A stretch of 44,577 nt of DNA from a bacterium. GTDB taxonomy: Bacteria > Planctomycetota > UBA1135 > GCA-002686595. The DNA lies in contig JAAETM010000398.1 of the NCBI GenBank assembly GCA_024228395.1, positions 1-44,577 of the forward strand, in the 5' to 3' direction. Position numbers and translations under genes: made by a program. The notes below the pieces were generated by a model that had not been told where the DNA came from, ran no database searches, and saw only the letters and a program-made list of their open reading frames with translations. Shown here one piece after another: positions 17,087-26,156 of the stretch (its first letter is position 1; each line of letters begins with the position of its first letter).

Positions 17087-19552
17087 CTAGCGGCGACGTC
17101 CGCCGCCACCACGACGGGGTCCACCGAAGCCACCACCACGGCGGGGACGGCCGTAGGGGTTGGCGCCTTGGCCGCCGTCGTCATGGAACGGGCCGGGCTG
17201 GGGAGTGGTGTTGTAGCCGCTGTCGGGGCGTGCGAAGCGATCGGCGGAACCGCGTCCTCCGCGGAAGGAACCGCCGCGTCCGCCGCGTCGGCGAGCGCCG
17301 CCACGGAAGCCTCCTCCACCACCGCGGAAGTTGCCGCCGCCGCGATGACCGCCGCCGCTGCGGTAGTTTCCACCGCCACCGTGGCCGCCCCGCTCCTGCT
17401 CTTCACGACCACCCTTGCCACCCGACTTGCGGATGCGGATGCCGGGGTCGCGGGGATCGAAGCGGTTGGCCTTGGTCTCGAAAGCCTTGGCCACGCGGCC
17501 AGAAATCTCGAAGGTGCTGGAGCTAGGACCCAAACGAATGGCGCCTACTTCGTTACTGGAAATATCGCCGCGACGGCAGATCAGAGCCAGGATGCGTTGG
17601 GGGCTGGCGCCACTGCTCTTGCCCCAGTTGATTGAGAAGCTAGAGGAGAACCCATCGGAACTTCCGGTGTGTTGGCGCTTGGGCAAGCTCTGCTGATCGC
17701 CACCGTAAGCTGCGGTTTGCTGCTTGTCGAAACGTAGGGGGCGCTCGCTACGCTCAAACTTCCCGGGACGCTGCGCTTGAGCCGGGCTCTCGGCTTGAGC
17801 GGGGCTTTCGGCTTGAGCCGAGCGCGGCGCATGGGCCGGGCGCTCGAACTTGCCGGGACGATCCTGACGACCGGGACCCGTGTCGAAGCGCTCCTGACGC
17901 TTGGACTTCTTCATCCCGGCAATGTCAAAGGGCTCGCGGGCTGCGCTCGCCACCGAAACCTGCTTCAGCAGGACCGCAACAACCTCTTTGGGATCGCGCT
18001 CCCCCATGAGAGTTTCTGCGCGCTCGAGATCCTCCGGCGTGGGCTCCGGTGCTTCCGCCAAGGACTTGGCCATGGCGTCGCTTTGGCGTGTGGCCAAAAC
18101 CTCGCGCACATCGTTGCCACTTGGCATGTCGCGCCATTGGATGTCCACGCCCGTGCCACGCAAAATGTGCTGCATCTTGCGGCGGTGCATGGGCGGGGCC
18201 ATCAACAGGCACATGCCCTTGTTGCCCGCGCGGCCCGTACGACCGGAGCGGTGCACGTACACCTCGCCGTCGCGGGGCGGGTCCCCGTGCACGACCAGGG
18301 AAACGTCGGGCACGTCCAAGCCGCGGGCCGCCACGTCGGTGGCGACCAAAATCTTGGTGCTGCCCGCGCGGAAGGCGGCCAGGGTGCGAGTGCGCTGGCT
18401 CTGCTGCAGGTCGCCACTGAGCGGCGCAGCGGAGAAACCATCGTTGCTCAATTGTTCCGCCAGGCGGGTGGTGTCCATGCGGGTGGCCACGAAGATCAAC
18501 ACGCGGTTGTCTCCAGCCAGCAGCAATTGGTTCACCAGGGCGGGGTAGCGCTGGTTGCGCTGCACCCAATAACCCACGTGCTCGATGTCCGCGTTGGCGG
18601 CGCCCAGGCGCGAGCCTTCCACGTGCAGGGCGTTGGTCTGGTAGCGCTCGGCCAGGTTCTGAATGGCGCGCGGGAAGGTGGCGGAGACCAGGTGCGTGTG
18701 GCGCTGGGCCGGGGTGCCCTCCAGGATCGCATCGAGTTCATCGCGGAAGCCCATGTCGAGCATCTGGTCGGCTTCGTCGAGCACGACCTGCTTGATCAGG
18801 GAGAGGTCCAAGGAGCCACGGCGCAGGTGGTCGAGCAGGCGGCCGGGGGTGCCGACCAGGACCAGGGGGCTGGACTCGAGCTTGCGACGCTCGGGGCCCA
18901 CCGGCGTGCCTCCGGTGACGCATTCCACGCGCAGGCGCGCGACGGGGCCGTAGAGCCAAGAAAGCTCACGCTGCACCTGGACGGCCAACTCGCGGGTGGG
19001 CGCGATGACCAGGGCGACGGGACCCAGCACGCGCTTGTTGGAGCGGATCGCCTTGGCCTCTTCGATCAAGTCCTCCACCATGACCAGGCCCAAGGCCACG
19101 GTCTTGCCCGATCCGGTTTGGGAGGTGATGCGCAGGTCGCGCCCCTCGGAGAGGGCCTGCATTGCAGAGACCTGCACGGGGGTCAGGGCGTCGTACTTTT
19201 GGCCAAGCATCGCCTCGCGCAGGGGCGCCGGGATGTGATCGAGGCTTGCAGGATCGTCGCTGGCCACGGTCGCCGGCTCCTCGGTTTCGACCACCGCTTC
19301 GGGAACGGCTTCGACGGCCAGCTCTTCCACAGGGGCTGCTGCTTCCTCAGCGACCTCAACGGTTGCCTCTTCAACGGTCTCGGGGGCTTGCACCGCTTCG
19401 GCGGGAGCCTCCACTTCAACGGCTACCTCAGCGGTGGGTACGCCCGGGATCTCGGAATAGCCAGCAGCCTGCACGGGGGCAGTTTCCTGGGTGGGCACAC
19501 AATCATTCGTCTGGACCCCTTTTTGGGGGTCCTTGCACTCTTCTTGGTTCAT
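17087..19552 (-). CDS. deaD: DEAD-box RNA helicase (DeaD/CsdA type) with acidic N-terminus and RGG-rich tail
   Basis: 821 residues. After a ~110-residue acidic, Glu/Ala/Val/Pro-rich N-terminal extension come the helicase motifs in order: Q-motif region, SQTGSGKT (Walker A), APTRELA, GTPGR, LDEADQMLDMGF, SATFP, IFVATRMDTT, VATDVAARGLDVPD and HRSGRTGRAG. A DbpA-type RNA-binding domain follows (ILALICRRGDISSNEVGAI to DPGIRIR). The last ~100 residues are a Gly/Arg-rich tail, typical of RNA binding. Likely roles are ribosome assembly and unwinding of structured RNA in the cold or under stress. The ATG at 19552 (MNQEECK) follows GGAG at suitable spacing; the longer open frame is less likely. The N-terminal acidic extension is longer than usual for the family. 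Confidence 0.94.
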   Translation of the reverse strand: MNQEECKDPQKGVQTNDCVPTQETAPVQAAGYSEIPGVPTAEVAVEVEAPAEAVQAPETVEEATVEVAEEAAAPVEELAVEAVPEAVVETEEPATVASDDPASLDHIPAPLREAMLGQKYDALTPVQVSAMQALSEGRDLRITSQTGSGKTVALGLVMVEDLIEEAKAIRSNKRVLGPVALVIAPTRELAVQVQRELSWLYGPVARLRVECVTGGTPVGPERRKLESSPLVLVGTPGRLLDHLRRGSLDLSLIKQVVLDEADQMLDMGFRDELDAILEGTPAQRHTHLVSATFPRAIQNLAERYQTNALHVEGSRLGAANADIEHVGYWVQRNQRYPALVNQLLLAGDNRVLIFVATRMDTTRLAEQLSNDGFSAAPLSGDLQQSQRTRTLAAFRAGSTKILVATDVAARGLDVPDVSLVVHGDPPRDGEVYVHRSGRTGRAGNKGMCLLMAPPMHRRKMQHILRGTGVDIQWRDMPSGNDVREVLATRQSDAMAKSLAEAPEPTPEDLERAETLMGERDPKEVVAVLLKQVSVASAAREPFDIAGMKKSKRQERFDTGPGRQDRPGKFERPAHAPRSAQAESPAQAESPAQAQRPGKFERSERPLRFDKQQTAAYGGDQQSLPKRQHTGSSDGFSSSFSINWGKSSGASPQRILALICRRGDISSNEVGAIRLGPSSSTFEISGRVAKAFETKANRFDPRDPGIRIRKSGGKGGREEQERGGHGGGGNYRSGGGHRGGGNFRGGGGGFRGGARRRGGRGGSFRGGRGSADRFARPDSGYNTTPQPGPFHDDGGQGANPYGRPRRGGGFGGPRRGGGGRRR

Positions 19553-19681
19553 GGTTTTCTCCGCTTTTCTGCGGTGGGTTTGCGGCGAAACCCATGAAAC
19601 CTTCAGGAGCACGACGCGGCCCCGGTCCCTGACCTATGCAATATTGCAAAGGCCCATACCGGCAGCTTTCTAGTTGATTGA

Positions 19682-19705
19682 CAATCACCCAAAGGTGGGT
19701 GATTG
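19682..19705. terminator. Stem-loop downstream of fdxA, terminator-like
   Basis: CAATCACCC and GGGTGATTG form a perfect 9-bp stem with a six-base loop, 15 bases after the ferredoxin stop codon. Neither side has a proper T run, so it may be a weak terminator or a transcript-stabilising 3' structure. It also lies within 130 bases upstream of the helicase start. Confidence 0.45.
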
Positions 19706-19719
19706 CTTGCGCCCGGGGA

Positions 19720-20058
19720 CTATTCCTCGAACGCGACTTCGCTCAATTCCTCTCGCTTGGACTCCACGTTGCGCCATTCTTCGGCACCTTCCATGGCATC
19801 CTTGCGAGCGGAGATCTCCGGCCATTGGCCAGCTAGCTTCGTGTTCAGTTCCACATACTCCGACCACTTGTCGGGCACTTCCGTTTCCTCGTAGATCGCC
19901 TCTACGGGACATTCGGGAACACATGCACCACAATCAATGCACTCATCCGGGTTGATAGCGAGGAAGTTCTCGCCCTCAACGAAACAGTCGACAGGACAAA
20001 CGTCCACGCAATCAGTGAACTTGCACTTAATGCAGGGCTCGCAGACGACGTAGGTCAT
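19720..20058 (-). CDS. fdxA: Seven-iron ferredoxin (3Fe-4S / 4Fe-4S)
   Basis: 112 residues. The first half follows Azotobacter ferredoxin I closely: C9-I-K-C12-K with C17, then CVDVCPVDC (C17, C21, C25) and [15 protein letters not shown] (C40, C43, C46, C50). C6 is an extra cysteine. The [20 protein letters not shown] tail is also typical of this family. A soluble low-potential electron carrier; the partner enzyme is not shown by context. The ATG at 20058 gives the family's usual N-terminus; the longer open frame upstream is not used. Confidence 0.95.
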   Translation of the reverse strand: MTYVVCEPCIKCKFTDCVDVCPVDCFVEGENFLAINPDECIDCGACVPECPVEAIYEETEVPDKWSEYVELNTKLAGQWPEISARKDAMEGAEEWRNVESKREELSEVAFEE

Positions 20059-20201
20059 GGATGATTCTCTTGATTCGGGTTTTTGCGATCGGTGAAACGG
20101 CCCGGAAGTGTACACGACGAGCCGGTTGGGGTGTGGGCCACCTGGCCCAATTCCCCCCTGAGTCCGAAACGATACAGGTTGTTGGGGCGGATAGGTCCCA
20201 A

Positions 20202-20987
20202 CTAACACCAAGAATTGTTCAATACTTCACCCAACCCACCCGCCCCAGGCACAATGTAGCTGTGCTCGTTCAGGCCTTTTTCCCATTTCCAATGGGTCCC
20301 GGGGGGCGTTTCGAGCACATCGGGCGGGGAAAGTCCCCGGTCCACGCGGGCCGCATAGACCCAAATATTCTCAAAGGCCCCGAGCACTGTTTTTAGGAAC
20401 TCTGGCGTCGCAATCATGGGTAGGGCCAGGATCTGGGCCGGCTTGCCATGGTGCTCCACCAGGAATTTGATGGCCTTGACGAGGGTCCCGCCCGTGGCAC
20501 CCATGGGGTCAGGCAGCACCAGCGTGACCCCCTCCAAGCTCCCCCCCACCTTGCTACCGGAAAGATCCACGCCCGTCACCTTGCCCTGGGCATCGGATTG
20601 ACGGGCCATGTTGAGGTGGTCCAGACGGAGTTTATCGACCGGCAAGACAGCCGTGAGCAATTCGAAGCAGACCTGGGCCGGAATCATGCCCCCGCGGATC
20701 ACATCCAGCACGACCACCTCGGCGCTGGGATCCAGACCCTGCCCCACCCAAGCACCCTCCTTGGGGTGGGCTTGCGACATGCGCGTGGGTCGCGTCTGAT
20801 GCACCGTGGGCAGGTGCGCACCGAAAGAGATCTGGGCCATGCAGCTGTAGACGGAGCGCAACAGATACATGAGTTCCGTATGGCTGGTTTCCGAGCTGCC
20901 CAAGCGGGCCAGCGCACTGTGCATCCAAGGATTGTCCAGAATGCAAACCCGATCCCCGTAGGCGTGTTCGACCACGCGTACCGGCAT
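20202..20987 (-). CDS. upp: Uracil phosphoribosyltransferase family protein
   Basis: 261 residues, somewhat longer than the usual ~210. The PRPP-binding loop is DPMGATGGT, and the C-terminal uracil-binding region reads [19 protein letters not shown], matching the Upp pattern LN..GYIVPGLGD. The N-terminal part has [20 protein letters not shown] where Upp has the conserved RAG segment. It should convert uracil and PRPP to UMP in pyrimidine salvage. The ATG overlaps the stop of the upstream aminotransferase gene (TGATG), so the two are translationally coupled. Divergence from standard Upp, and an aminotransferase partner, leave open a different base substrate. Confidence 0.84.
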   Translation of the reverse strand: MPVRVVEHAYGDRVCILDNPWMHSALARLGSSETSHTELMYLLRSVYSCMAQISFGAHLPTVHQTRPTRMSQAHPKEGAWVGQGLDPSAEVVVLDVIRGGMIPAQVCFELLTAVLPVDKLRLDHLNMARQSDAQGKVTGVDLSGSKVGGSLEGVTLVLPDPMGATGGTLVKAIKFLVEHHGKPAQILALPMIATPEFLKTVLGAFENIWVYAARVDRGLSPPDVLETPPGTHWKWEKGLNEHSYIVPGAGGLGEVLNNSWC

Positions 20988-22240
20988 CAGTTGTCCCCCT
21001 GAAGGCCAGCCACGGCGCGCCCCAGGATTTCGACCATGGGCTTGACCACGTTCTTGGGTGTGGCGCATAAGGCGATGCGAACCGCTCCCTTGATCGGAAC
21101 CAGGTACAGACCTTCCGCATTGCAACGCCGCACCGTCTCCGTAGGATCGGCCGTGAACACGATGACGAAGAAGCCCCCTTCATAGCGGGGATAACGCAAC
21201 CCTGCCTTGCTAGCCTCACGGTTGAAGATCTCAACCCGTTCCCCCAACATGTCCAAGAGCGCATCACGGTCCTGTTCGACGCGTTTGCTCATGATCGGGT
21301 CCCTGAGCAATTCAATGGAAGCCAACTGGACCAGGTGGTTGCAGTTCGACCAGGTTCCCCGGCCGGTGTAGGAGAGGGCGTTGACGATCCGGTTGCGCTC
21401 CACGGGATCCGCCATGGCAACGGCCAATGCGCCCGTGCGCGAGCCATATTGAGCAAACGTCTTGGATGCGGACCAGGCGGCCAATACGGGCATATGATCG
21501 GTCAGGTCCCCGATGTGACGGACCCAAGCATCGGTGCCCGGCGCCCCATAACGGAAGTACGCTAGATCCAAAAGCAATGCGATGGGAGTTCCGCTGTCGA
21601 CCTCTTTCAGAATGCGCACGACCCCCTCCCACTCCTCTTCACCCAGGCTGTAGCCGGTGGGGTTGTGGCAAGGGAAGTTCAGAATCAGCAGGATGCGATC
21701 CTGGGTTTTGGCGAGGCTTTCCAGGCTCTCCTCAAGAGCCACCAAGTTGAAATGGTGCTGGTCGTTGAACATGCGGAAGGTCTTCACGCCCCTTCCGCCC
21801 TGATCCGCGATCGTCGTGTACGGACCCCAATGATAGTCGGTGGTCAACAGGCACTCGCCCCGGTCGAGGAAGTTGTTGATGGCGTGATACACCGCACCGG
21901 TTCCCCCTGCGGTCGCCACGCAGCCGGCCTGGTCGACCAAACCGGCGGGACCAAACACGTTCTGGATGACCCCGTCGTTGAAAGCCTTTTCCCCCGAGAT
22001 GGGTGCATAGGCGGAACCGTGGGCGGGATCGACGCCATGGATTGCATCGACCACCGAGGGCATCACCGAAAGCCCCCCATCCTCATCCATCAATGTCCCC
22101 AAGCTGGCGTCGATGATCGTTTCACCGGCCGCAGCGCGTTGCAGGGCTTCCCCGTGGATCGCGAAGATCGGATCTTCGGAAGGACGTTGGCGGGCGGACC
22201 CAATCAGGGCAAAGTTCATGGTCGGGGTGGGCTGGCTCAT
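20987..22240 (-). CDS. Class I/II PLP-dependent aminotransferase
   Basis: 417 residues. The active-site region WSASKTFAQYGSRTGAL holds the PLP lysine; NFPCHNPTGYSL and LDLAYFRYG are the conserved cofactor-binding segments of fold-type I aminotransferases of the aspartate/aromatic group. GGTGAVYHAINNFL is the PLP phosphate-binding loop. The exact amino acid substrate is not determined; TyrB/AspC-like enzymes are the closest in pattern. Two starts are possible, ATG at 22240 and ATG at 22219; I took the first because a TATAAT hexamer lies nine bases upstream, which would give an almost leaderless transcript. The 3' end overlaps the phosphoribosyltransferase start by one base. Confidence 0.9.
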   Translation of the reverse strand: MSQPTPTMNFALIGSARQRPSEDPIFAIHGEALQRAAAGETIIDASLGTLMDEDGGLSVMPSVVDAIHGVDPAHGSAYAPISGEKAFNDGVIQNVFGPAGLVDQAGCVATAGGTGAVYHAINNFLDRGECLLTTDYHWGPYTTIADQGGRGVKTFRMFNDQHHFNLVALEESLESLAKTQDRILLILNFPCHNPTGYSLGEEEWEGVVRILKEVDSGTPIALLLDLAYFRYGAPGTDAWVRHIGDLTDHMPVLAAWSASKTFAQYGSRTGALAVAMADPVERNRIVNALSYTGRGTWSNCNHLVQLASIELLRDPIMSKRVEQDRDALLDMLGERVEIFNREASKAGLRYPRYEGGFFVIVFTADPTETVRRCNAEGLYLVPIKGAVRIALCATPKNVVKPMVEILGRAVAGLQGDN

Positions 22241-22249
22241 GCTTTTGGC

Positions 22250-22255
22250 ATTATA
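22250..22255 (-). promoter_or_regulatory. Perfect TATAAT -10 element close to the aminotransferase start
   Basis: On the minus strand TATAAT ends nine bases before the ATG at 22240. Transcription starting about seven bases downstream would leave a leader of only two or three bases, and there is no ribosome binding site. The matching -35 position (GGTCAC or nearby) is poor. Confidence 0.45.
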
Positions 22256-22294
22256 GGTGTGATGGGAGGGCACGTGACCCCCGGCGGCCAAGAA

Positions 22295-22335
22295 ACAGGC
22301 CCGCAGCGCCACTGGAAGCAACGCTGCGGGCCTGT
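22295..22335 (-). terminator. Rho-independent terminator of the HhH-protein operon
   Basis: ACAGGCCCGCAGCG and CGCTGCGGGCCTGT form a perfect 14-bp stem with a 13-base loop. On the minus strand it is followed by TTCTT, and it lies 18 bases after the stop codon at 22353, so it probably ends the operon of the two ATPases and the helix-hairpin-helix protein. Confidence 0.78.
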
Positions 22336-22352
22336 GATCTCGCTGGCAAGTG

Positions 22353-23822
22353 CTAAGCGAAGGGTCCAGAAGCGTCGCTTTGGGGTTCCTTGATCTCGGG
22401 CTCCTCGAATTGGAAACCGCCGCGGCCGCCGGAATCCGGTTTGAATCGGGGCTCACTGAAATCCCAGCGCAAATCGCCCAGGCCCTCACAGGAGGGCATT
22501 TCTACACGCGTCGGAGTCGATGTTTGGTCGGGGTTGGGCTGGATCTCGTGCGCCGGGGGCAGGTTGCCCCCCTGCAGATTTTCGGTTTCCTGAGCGGCCT
22601 TTGCCTCCGCAGCAGCTTGGAGCCGGTTCTTGCGGGTCTCCCAGAAACGCTTGGGCTCCCAGAAACGGCGGGGCGGCGGGGGGGGAACAAGTACCTGCTC
22701 CGGCTCCTTGCACTGCTCGGGCTGCTTCATCGCTTTGCGCATCTCGCGGGGAATCCAGCGACCCAGGGGCTGAACGGGCTCGGGAACGGGCTCCGTGGAT
22801 TCAAGCTCAGTGACTTCGGGCTCGCAATCGGATTCTGCGGCTTCGGGCACGGCCATGGGGCCCGAGGCCTCCGGCTCAAGCTCTTTCACAACGGGCATTT
22901 TGGCTTCCGGCCAGACTTCCCGGGCGAAGGGATCCTGGGCTTCCGGCGAAGGCGCCATGGGTGAAACCGCTTTTGCCACCTCTTGCTCGGGAGCTCCCTG
23001 AACTTCGAGAGCTTCCTCCCCCACCGGCATGTTGGCCGGGGGTGAAGAAGCCGGTACCTCAAAGCTGGCAAAGGTGGTTTCCACCGCCGGAACCTTGGGT
23101 GGAACCTGGCTGGCCTCCTCCACCACAGGAAGGGAGACTTCCCCTCCCACCTGCAAACTCTTGCGAGCCAGGAACTGCAAACGGCGCAGGGGGCCAAAGG
23201 ACAAACCGGTATGACGCGCCAACCAACTGGCATCCGCCTCGACCAACGCGGTCAAAGTCTCAATACCCAATTTGGAAAGGGTCGCCGCCACATCGTTGTC
23301 CAAACCATCCACGCGGTCTACCAACCGGTACTCGGTTGCGAGCGGCTCGGGCTGGTCCAACTCCACGATGTCATCGGGCTGGGGAGTCGGTTGGGCAACG
23401 AACGCTCCGCCCATGGGCTCCAGCTCAACCACCGCCTCCACGGGTTGCTCCACCGCGGGCTCGGTGCTAAAACCACTCACCGGTTGGGCGTCGCCTAACA
23501 CCGTCCGAATCAAGCCCCGGTCCCTGTCGTCCAGGTCCGAACTTTCAGTCAGGGGAGCTTGCGGATTGCCGAGGAGCGCAACGGCCATGCCTTCGGGGGC
23601 CTCCTCCATATCCAAAGTGTCACCGCCCACGCGCTGGTGGAGCATGCGCGCTTCACGCACCAATCGCCGCGCCATGGCGGGAGGTATCTCCAAGGTTGTG
23701 GCGATGCTGTCAGCACCCACGCGATCGAGATCGACGAGCGATTGACAGCCGGCCTTCCTCAGACGACGCAAGGTCGCCGGGCCATCAGCGTGCAGGGTGC
23801 AAAGTAATGCGAGTGAATCCAT
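22353..23822 (-). CDS. Helix-hairpin-helix protein with long acidic, Pro-rich linker
   Basis: 489 residues. Residues 13-58 (GPATLRRLRKAGCQSLVDL to IPPAMARRLVREA) and 172-220 (DGLDNDVAATLSKLGIETL to LSFGPLRRLQFLARK) each look like a helix-hairpin-helix unit of the RadA/Rad51 N-terminal type, which in known proteins bind DNA or protein partners. The following ~220 residues are Pro/Glu/Ala-rich, low in order, and end in a basic patch (PPPPPRRFWEPKRFWETRKNR). No catalytic motif is seen. It ends a minus-strand set after a FlhG/MinD-like and a ParA-like ATPase, which suggests a DNA- or pole-associated partner of those ATPases; this is inference. The ATG at 23822 gives MDSLALL; the longer frame is not supported. 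Confidence 0.8.
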   Translation of the reverse strand: MDSLALLCTLHADGPATLRRLRKAGCQSLVDLDRVGADSIATTLEIPPAMARRLVREARMLHQRVGGDTLDMEEAPEGMAVALLGNPQAPLTESSDLDDRDRGLIRTVLGDAQPVSGFSTEPAVEQPVEAVVELEPMGGAFVAQPTPQPDDIVELDQPEPLATEYRLVDRVDGLDNDVAATLSKLGIETLTALVEADASWLARHTGLSFGPLRRLQFLARKSLQVGGEVSLPVVEEASQVPPKVPAVETTFASFEVPASSPPANMPVGEEALEVQGAPEQEVAKAVSPMAPSPEAQDPFAREVWPEAKMPVVKELEPEASGPMAVPEAAESDCEPEVTELESTEPVPEPVQPLGRWIPREMRKAMKQPEQCKEPEQVLVPPPPPRRFWEPKRFWETRKNRLQAAAEAKAAQETENLQGGNLPPAHEIQPNPDQTSTPTRVEMPSCEGLGDLRWDFSEPRFKPDSGGRGGFQFEEPEIKEPQSDASGPFA

Positions 23823-23893
23823 GGGGTGCCTTTGCGGGGTTCGTTGCGGTGTTGTGTGCGGTGTGCTTGGTTGGAGGAATGGGGCGTCCGGAT

Positions 23894-24751
23894 CTACTCC
23901 GAAAGCGAGGGCCCTACGATGGCGGATTCCGAGGCTCTTTCTGCGGCGGGCTTGCGATTCGATTGGCCGGCGCTCAAGGGGCTGACCTCGGCGTCTTCGC
24001 CGGTGACCTCGACCACCTCCGCCGCCAAGGCGGCAAAGTCCGCGGTGGCGCGACAGCTCGGGTCGAGCAGGTTGACCGTCAGGCCGATGGCGGGTGCTTC
24101 GCGCAAGCGTACGCTGGTGCGAATGACCGTGTCGAACATGGCCACACCAAAACGACTGTGCAAGGCGACCAAGAGTTCCCGCGCAAATCGCGTGCGACGA
24201 TCGAACAAAGTACCCACCACGCGAATGGCGTAGTCGCGGCCCTGGTTCTCCCCCACCTCGTCCAAAACCTTGAGGGCCTGCAAGGCACCCTGCAAGGCAA
24301 ACGCTCCCGTTTCGACCACCAAGAGGGCGGTCGTGCAGGCATACATGGCATTGGCGCAGAGCACGCCATCGGTACGCGGGGGGCAATCCACGATCACATA
24401 GTCATAACGGTCGCGCACGGCATCCAGGGCGATGCGCAAACGTTGTTCGGGATGGATCAAGCGCTCACTGCGCTCTTCAAATTCATTCAGGCGCGGCTTA
24501 GAGGGCAACAGGTGCAGGCCCCCGGGCGCATCACGAATCGCCTGCTCAATGTAGGCCTCGTCCATCAGGACCTCGGCCACGGTATCGCCATCGCTACCAT
24601 CGCAGCCGAGCCCCATGGTCGCGTGCGCCTGGGGATCCAGGTCCACCACCAGGATCCGTTCGCCACGCGCCGCCAGGGCGCCAGCCAAATTGATGGCGGT
24701 GGTCGTTTTCCCGCACCCTCCCTTCTGATTGACAAAGGTGAGGATTTGCAT
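23894..24751 (-). CDS. ParA-family ATPase
   Basis: 285 residues starting MQILTFVNQKGGCGKTTT, the canonical ParA/Soj N-terminus with the deviant Walker A motif KGGxGKTT (residues 10-17). The signature VVDLDPQAHAT follows (Walker A'), and YDYVIVDCPPRTD is Walker B. The last ~35 residues are a Ser/Ala/Glu-rich extension. Such ATPases bind DNA or membranes as ATP-dependent dimers and position cargo such as plasmid centromeres, chemoreceptors or carboxysomes. No parB gene or parS-like site is seen nearby; the next gene encodes a helix-hairpin-helix protein instead. An alternative ATG at 24787 would add 12 residues. Confidence 0.9.
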   Translation of the reverse strand: MQILTFVNQKGGCGKTTTAINLAGALAARGERILVVDLDPQAHATMGLGCDGSDGDTVAEVLMDEAYIEQAIRDAPGGLHLLPSKPRLNEFEERSERLIHPEQRLRIALDAVRDRYDYVIVDCPPRTDGVLCANAMYACTTALLVVETGAFALQGALQALKVLDEVGENQGRDYAIRVVGTLFDRRTRFARELLVALHSRFGVAMFDTVIRTSVRLREAPAIGLTVNLLDPSCRATADFAALAAEVVEVTGEDAEVSPLSAGQSNRKPAAERASESAIVGPSLSE

Positions 24752-24880
24752 CCTGCCACCGGATCTGGAGGTACGCGAAAAATTCATGGCAAAGGAAGTC
24801 TCGGCGGGCGCAAGAAAGGCCCGGTGATCCGGTTTCCTTCCTGATGACTGCGCGGGAAAGGGCGCGAATTCCTGGCCTGA

Positions 24881-25750
24881 TCAGCGCAGGGCCTTGCGCG
24901 CCCTCTCGTAGAATGCACTTGTTGTGCGTGCGTGGTCAAGAGGCGTCCACTTTGCAATTGCAGAGATTGCCTTCGCTGCGGGACTTTCCGGTGCATGCAT
25001 GATAGCCGGAACGCGTGATTGCACACTGTGTCCCACGGCTGGGTCGGCAGGAACCCAACCAATAAATTCTGGTTGCAATCCTAAGAACCTTTGGGACGCC
25101 GCACAGAAACGTTCCCGGGCCGCTTGCGCCAAACGTTCGTCGGGTGCGCGGTTCACCACCAAACCCACGCGCAGGGTCTTGTTGACCATCATGGCCCGTT
25201 TGTAGAGCGCATAACCGTCGGACAATGCGGTCACCTCGTGATTCGTGACCAAAATCAGAGTGCTCGTGGCCGCCAGGTGGGCGACCGTGCTATACCCCAT
25301 GCCCGCACCATGATCGATGATGATGAGATCGAACTCTTCCTCCATGGGACGCAGGGCCTTGAACAAACGATCCAATTCCCGGCGCGTCGGGTTGATCAGG
25401 GCGTCACGCCCGACCCCGCCGGAAAGAAGCCGGAGCCCCAAGGGACCTTCCACCAGCGCATCCCGGGCGGAAACCCGCCCTTCCATCACGTGGCCCAGGT
25501 CATAATCGGGAGCCAGCCCCAGCAATAGGTGCGCATTGGCCAAACCAGCATCGAAGTCCACGAGCAGGACCTTTTCGCCCATGCGTGTACGGGCCACGGC
25601 CAGGTTGGAGGCCATGACGCTTTTGCCCGTGCCCCCTTTACCGCTCGCGATGCAAACCACGCGTGCGGGCGCCTTGGCCTGGGATTCTTGGGCGGGGGTG
25701 GATTGACGCCGTCGAGGGCGCAGACGACTAAATTGAAAGCGATTGAGCAT
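24881..25750 (-). CDS. FlhG/MinD-family ATPase
   Basis: 289 residues. After a basic N-terminus (FQFSRLRPRRRQ) comes the deviant Walker A SGKGGTGKS (residues 36-44), then LLVDFDAGLANAHLLLGL, the FlhG/YlxH-type version of the Walker A' region, and DLIIIDHGAGMG (Walker B). PTRRELDRLF and VTNHEVTALSDGYALYK also follow FlhG. FlhG normally limits flagellar number together with the GTPase FlhF, but no flagellar gene is in the window; the basic N-terminus resembles the activating helix that FlhG uses to stimulate FlhF. First of three minus-strand genes (this, ParA, HhH protein). Confidence 0.86.
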   Translation of the reverse strand: MLNRFQFSRLRPRRRQSTPAQESQAKAPARVVCIASGKGGTGKSVMASNLAVARTRMGEKVLLVDFDAGLANAHLLLGLAPDYDLGHVMEGRVSARDALVEGPLGLRLLSGGVGRDALINPTRRELDRLFKALRPMEEEFDLIIIDHGAGMGYSTVAHLAATSTLILVTNHEVTALSDGYALYKRAMMVNKTLRVGLVVNRAPDERLAQAARERFCAASQRFLGLQPEFIGWVPADPAVGHSVQSRVPAIMHAPESPAAKAISAIAKWTPLDHARTTSAFYERARKALR

Positions 25751-26156
25751 GAAGCAATGTGCCGCAAACGAGATTCCTGGCAACCCCGGTCAGCGCTGTG
25801 GATGGAGAGCCCAGCGCCAAAACCTCGGTCAGGCCGCGCCAATTTACGGATCCACCCCCTCGCACTCAAGTCACAACGCTCTCCCGGACCATTTTCACCC
25901 CCCAACTGGGCCCTAACCCCCTATCCCGCAAAGACCTACCAAAACTCTACGAAGCGCCCTCCACCCCCCCCAGAACACCTAAATCCACCCGCCAAGTCCC
26001 CAGCTTGACGGACCCGGGGGAATCCCAGCCATGAAACAATCCATCTCATCCTCGCGAACCTTGCGCTCCGCTGATGGGTGCATCGAGCAACACTCGCCCA
26101 GAATTGAGCCGCTGGACTTGGCAACTGCCTGAGTTGCATCCTGATTCGCGGCTCGG
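25751..26156. other. C-rich intergenic stretch
   Basis: About 400 bases, strikingly purine-poor on the plus strand between about 25,880 and 26,010, with runs of C. It should hold the promoter of the FlhG-like gene. No gene, no clear promoter and no ribosome binding site seen; a 34-codon plus-strand frame beginning near 26031 has nothing to support it. Confidence 0.4.

Noticed and set aside
19637..19648. TGCAATATTGCA palindrome upstream of the helicase gene
   Set aside because: A 12-base palindrome fits an operator, but with a single copy and no regulator nearby it may be chance.
23823..24386. N-terminal extension of the HhH protein over the ParA-like gene
   Set aside because: It overlaps parA on the same strand in another frame and reads like a shadow; MDSLALL at 23822 is a natural start.
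26031..26135. 34-codon plus-strand frame starting MKQSISSS
   Set aside because: No ribosome binding site, no hydrophobic or conserved pattern.
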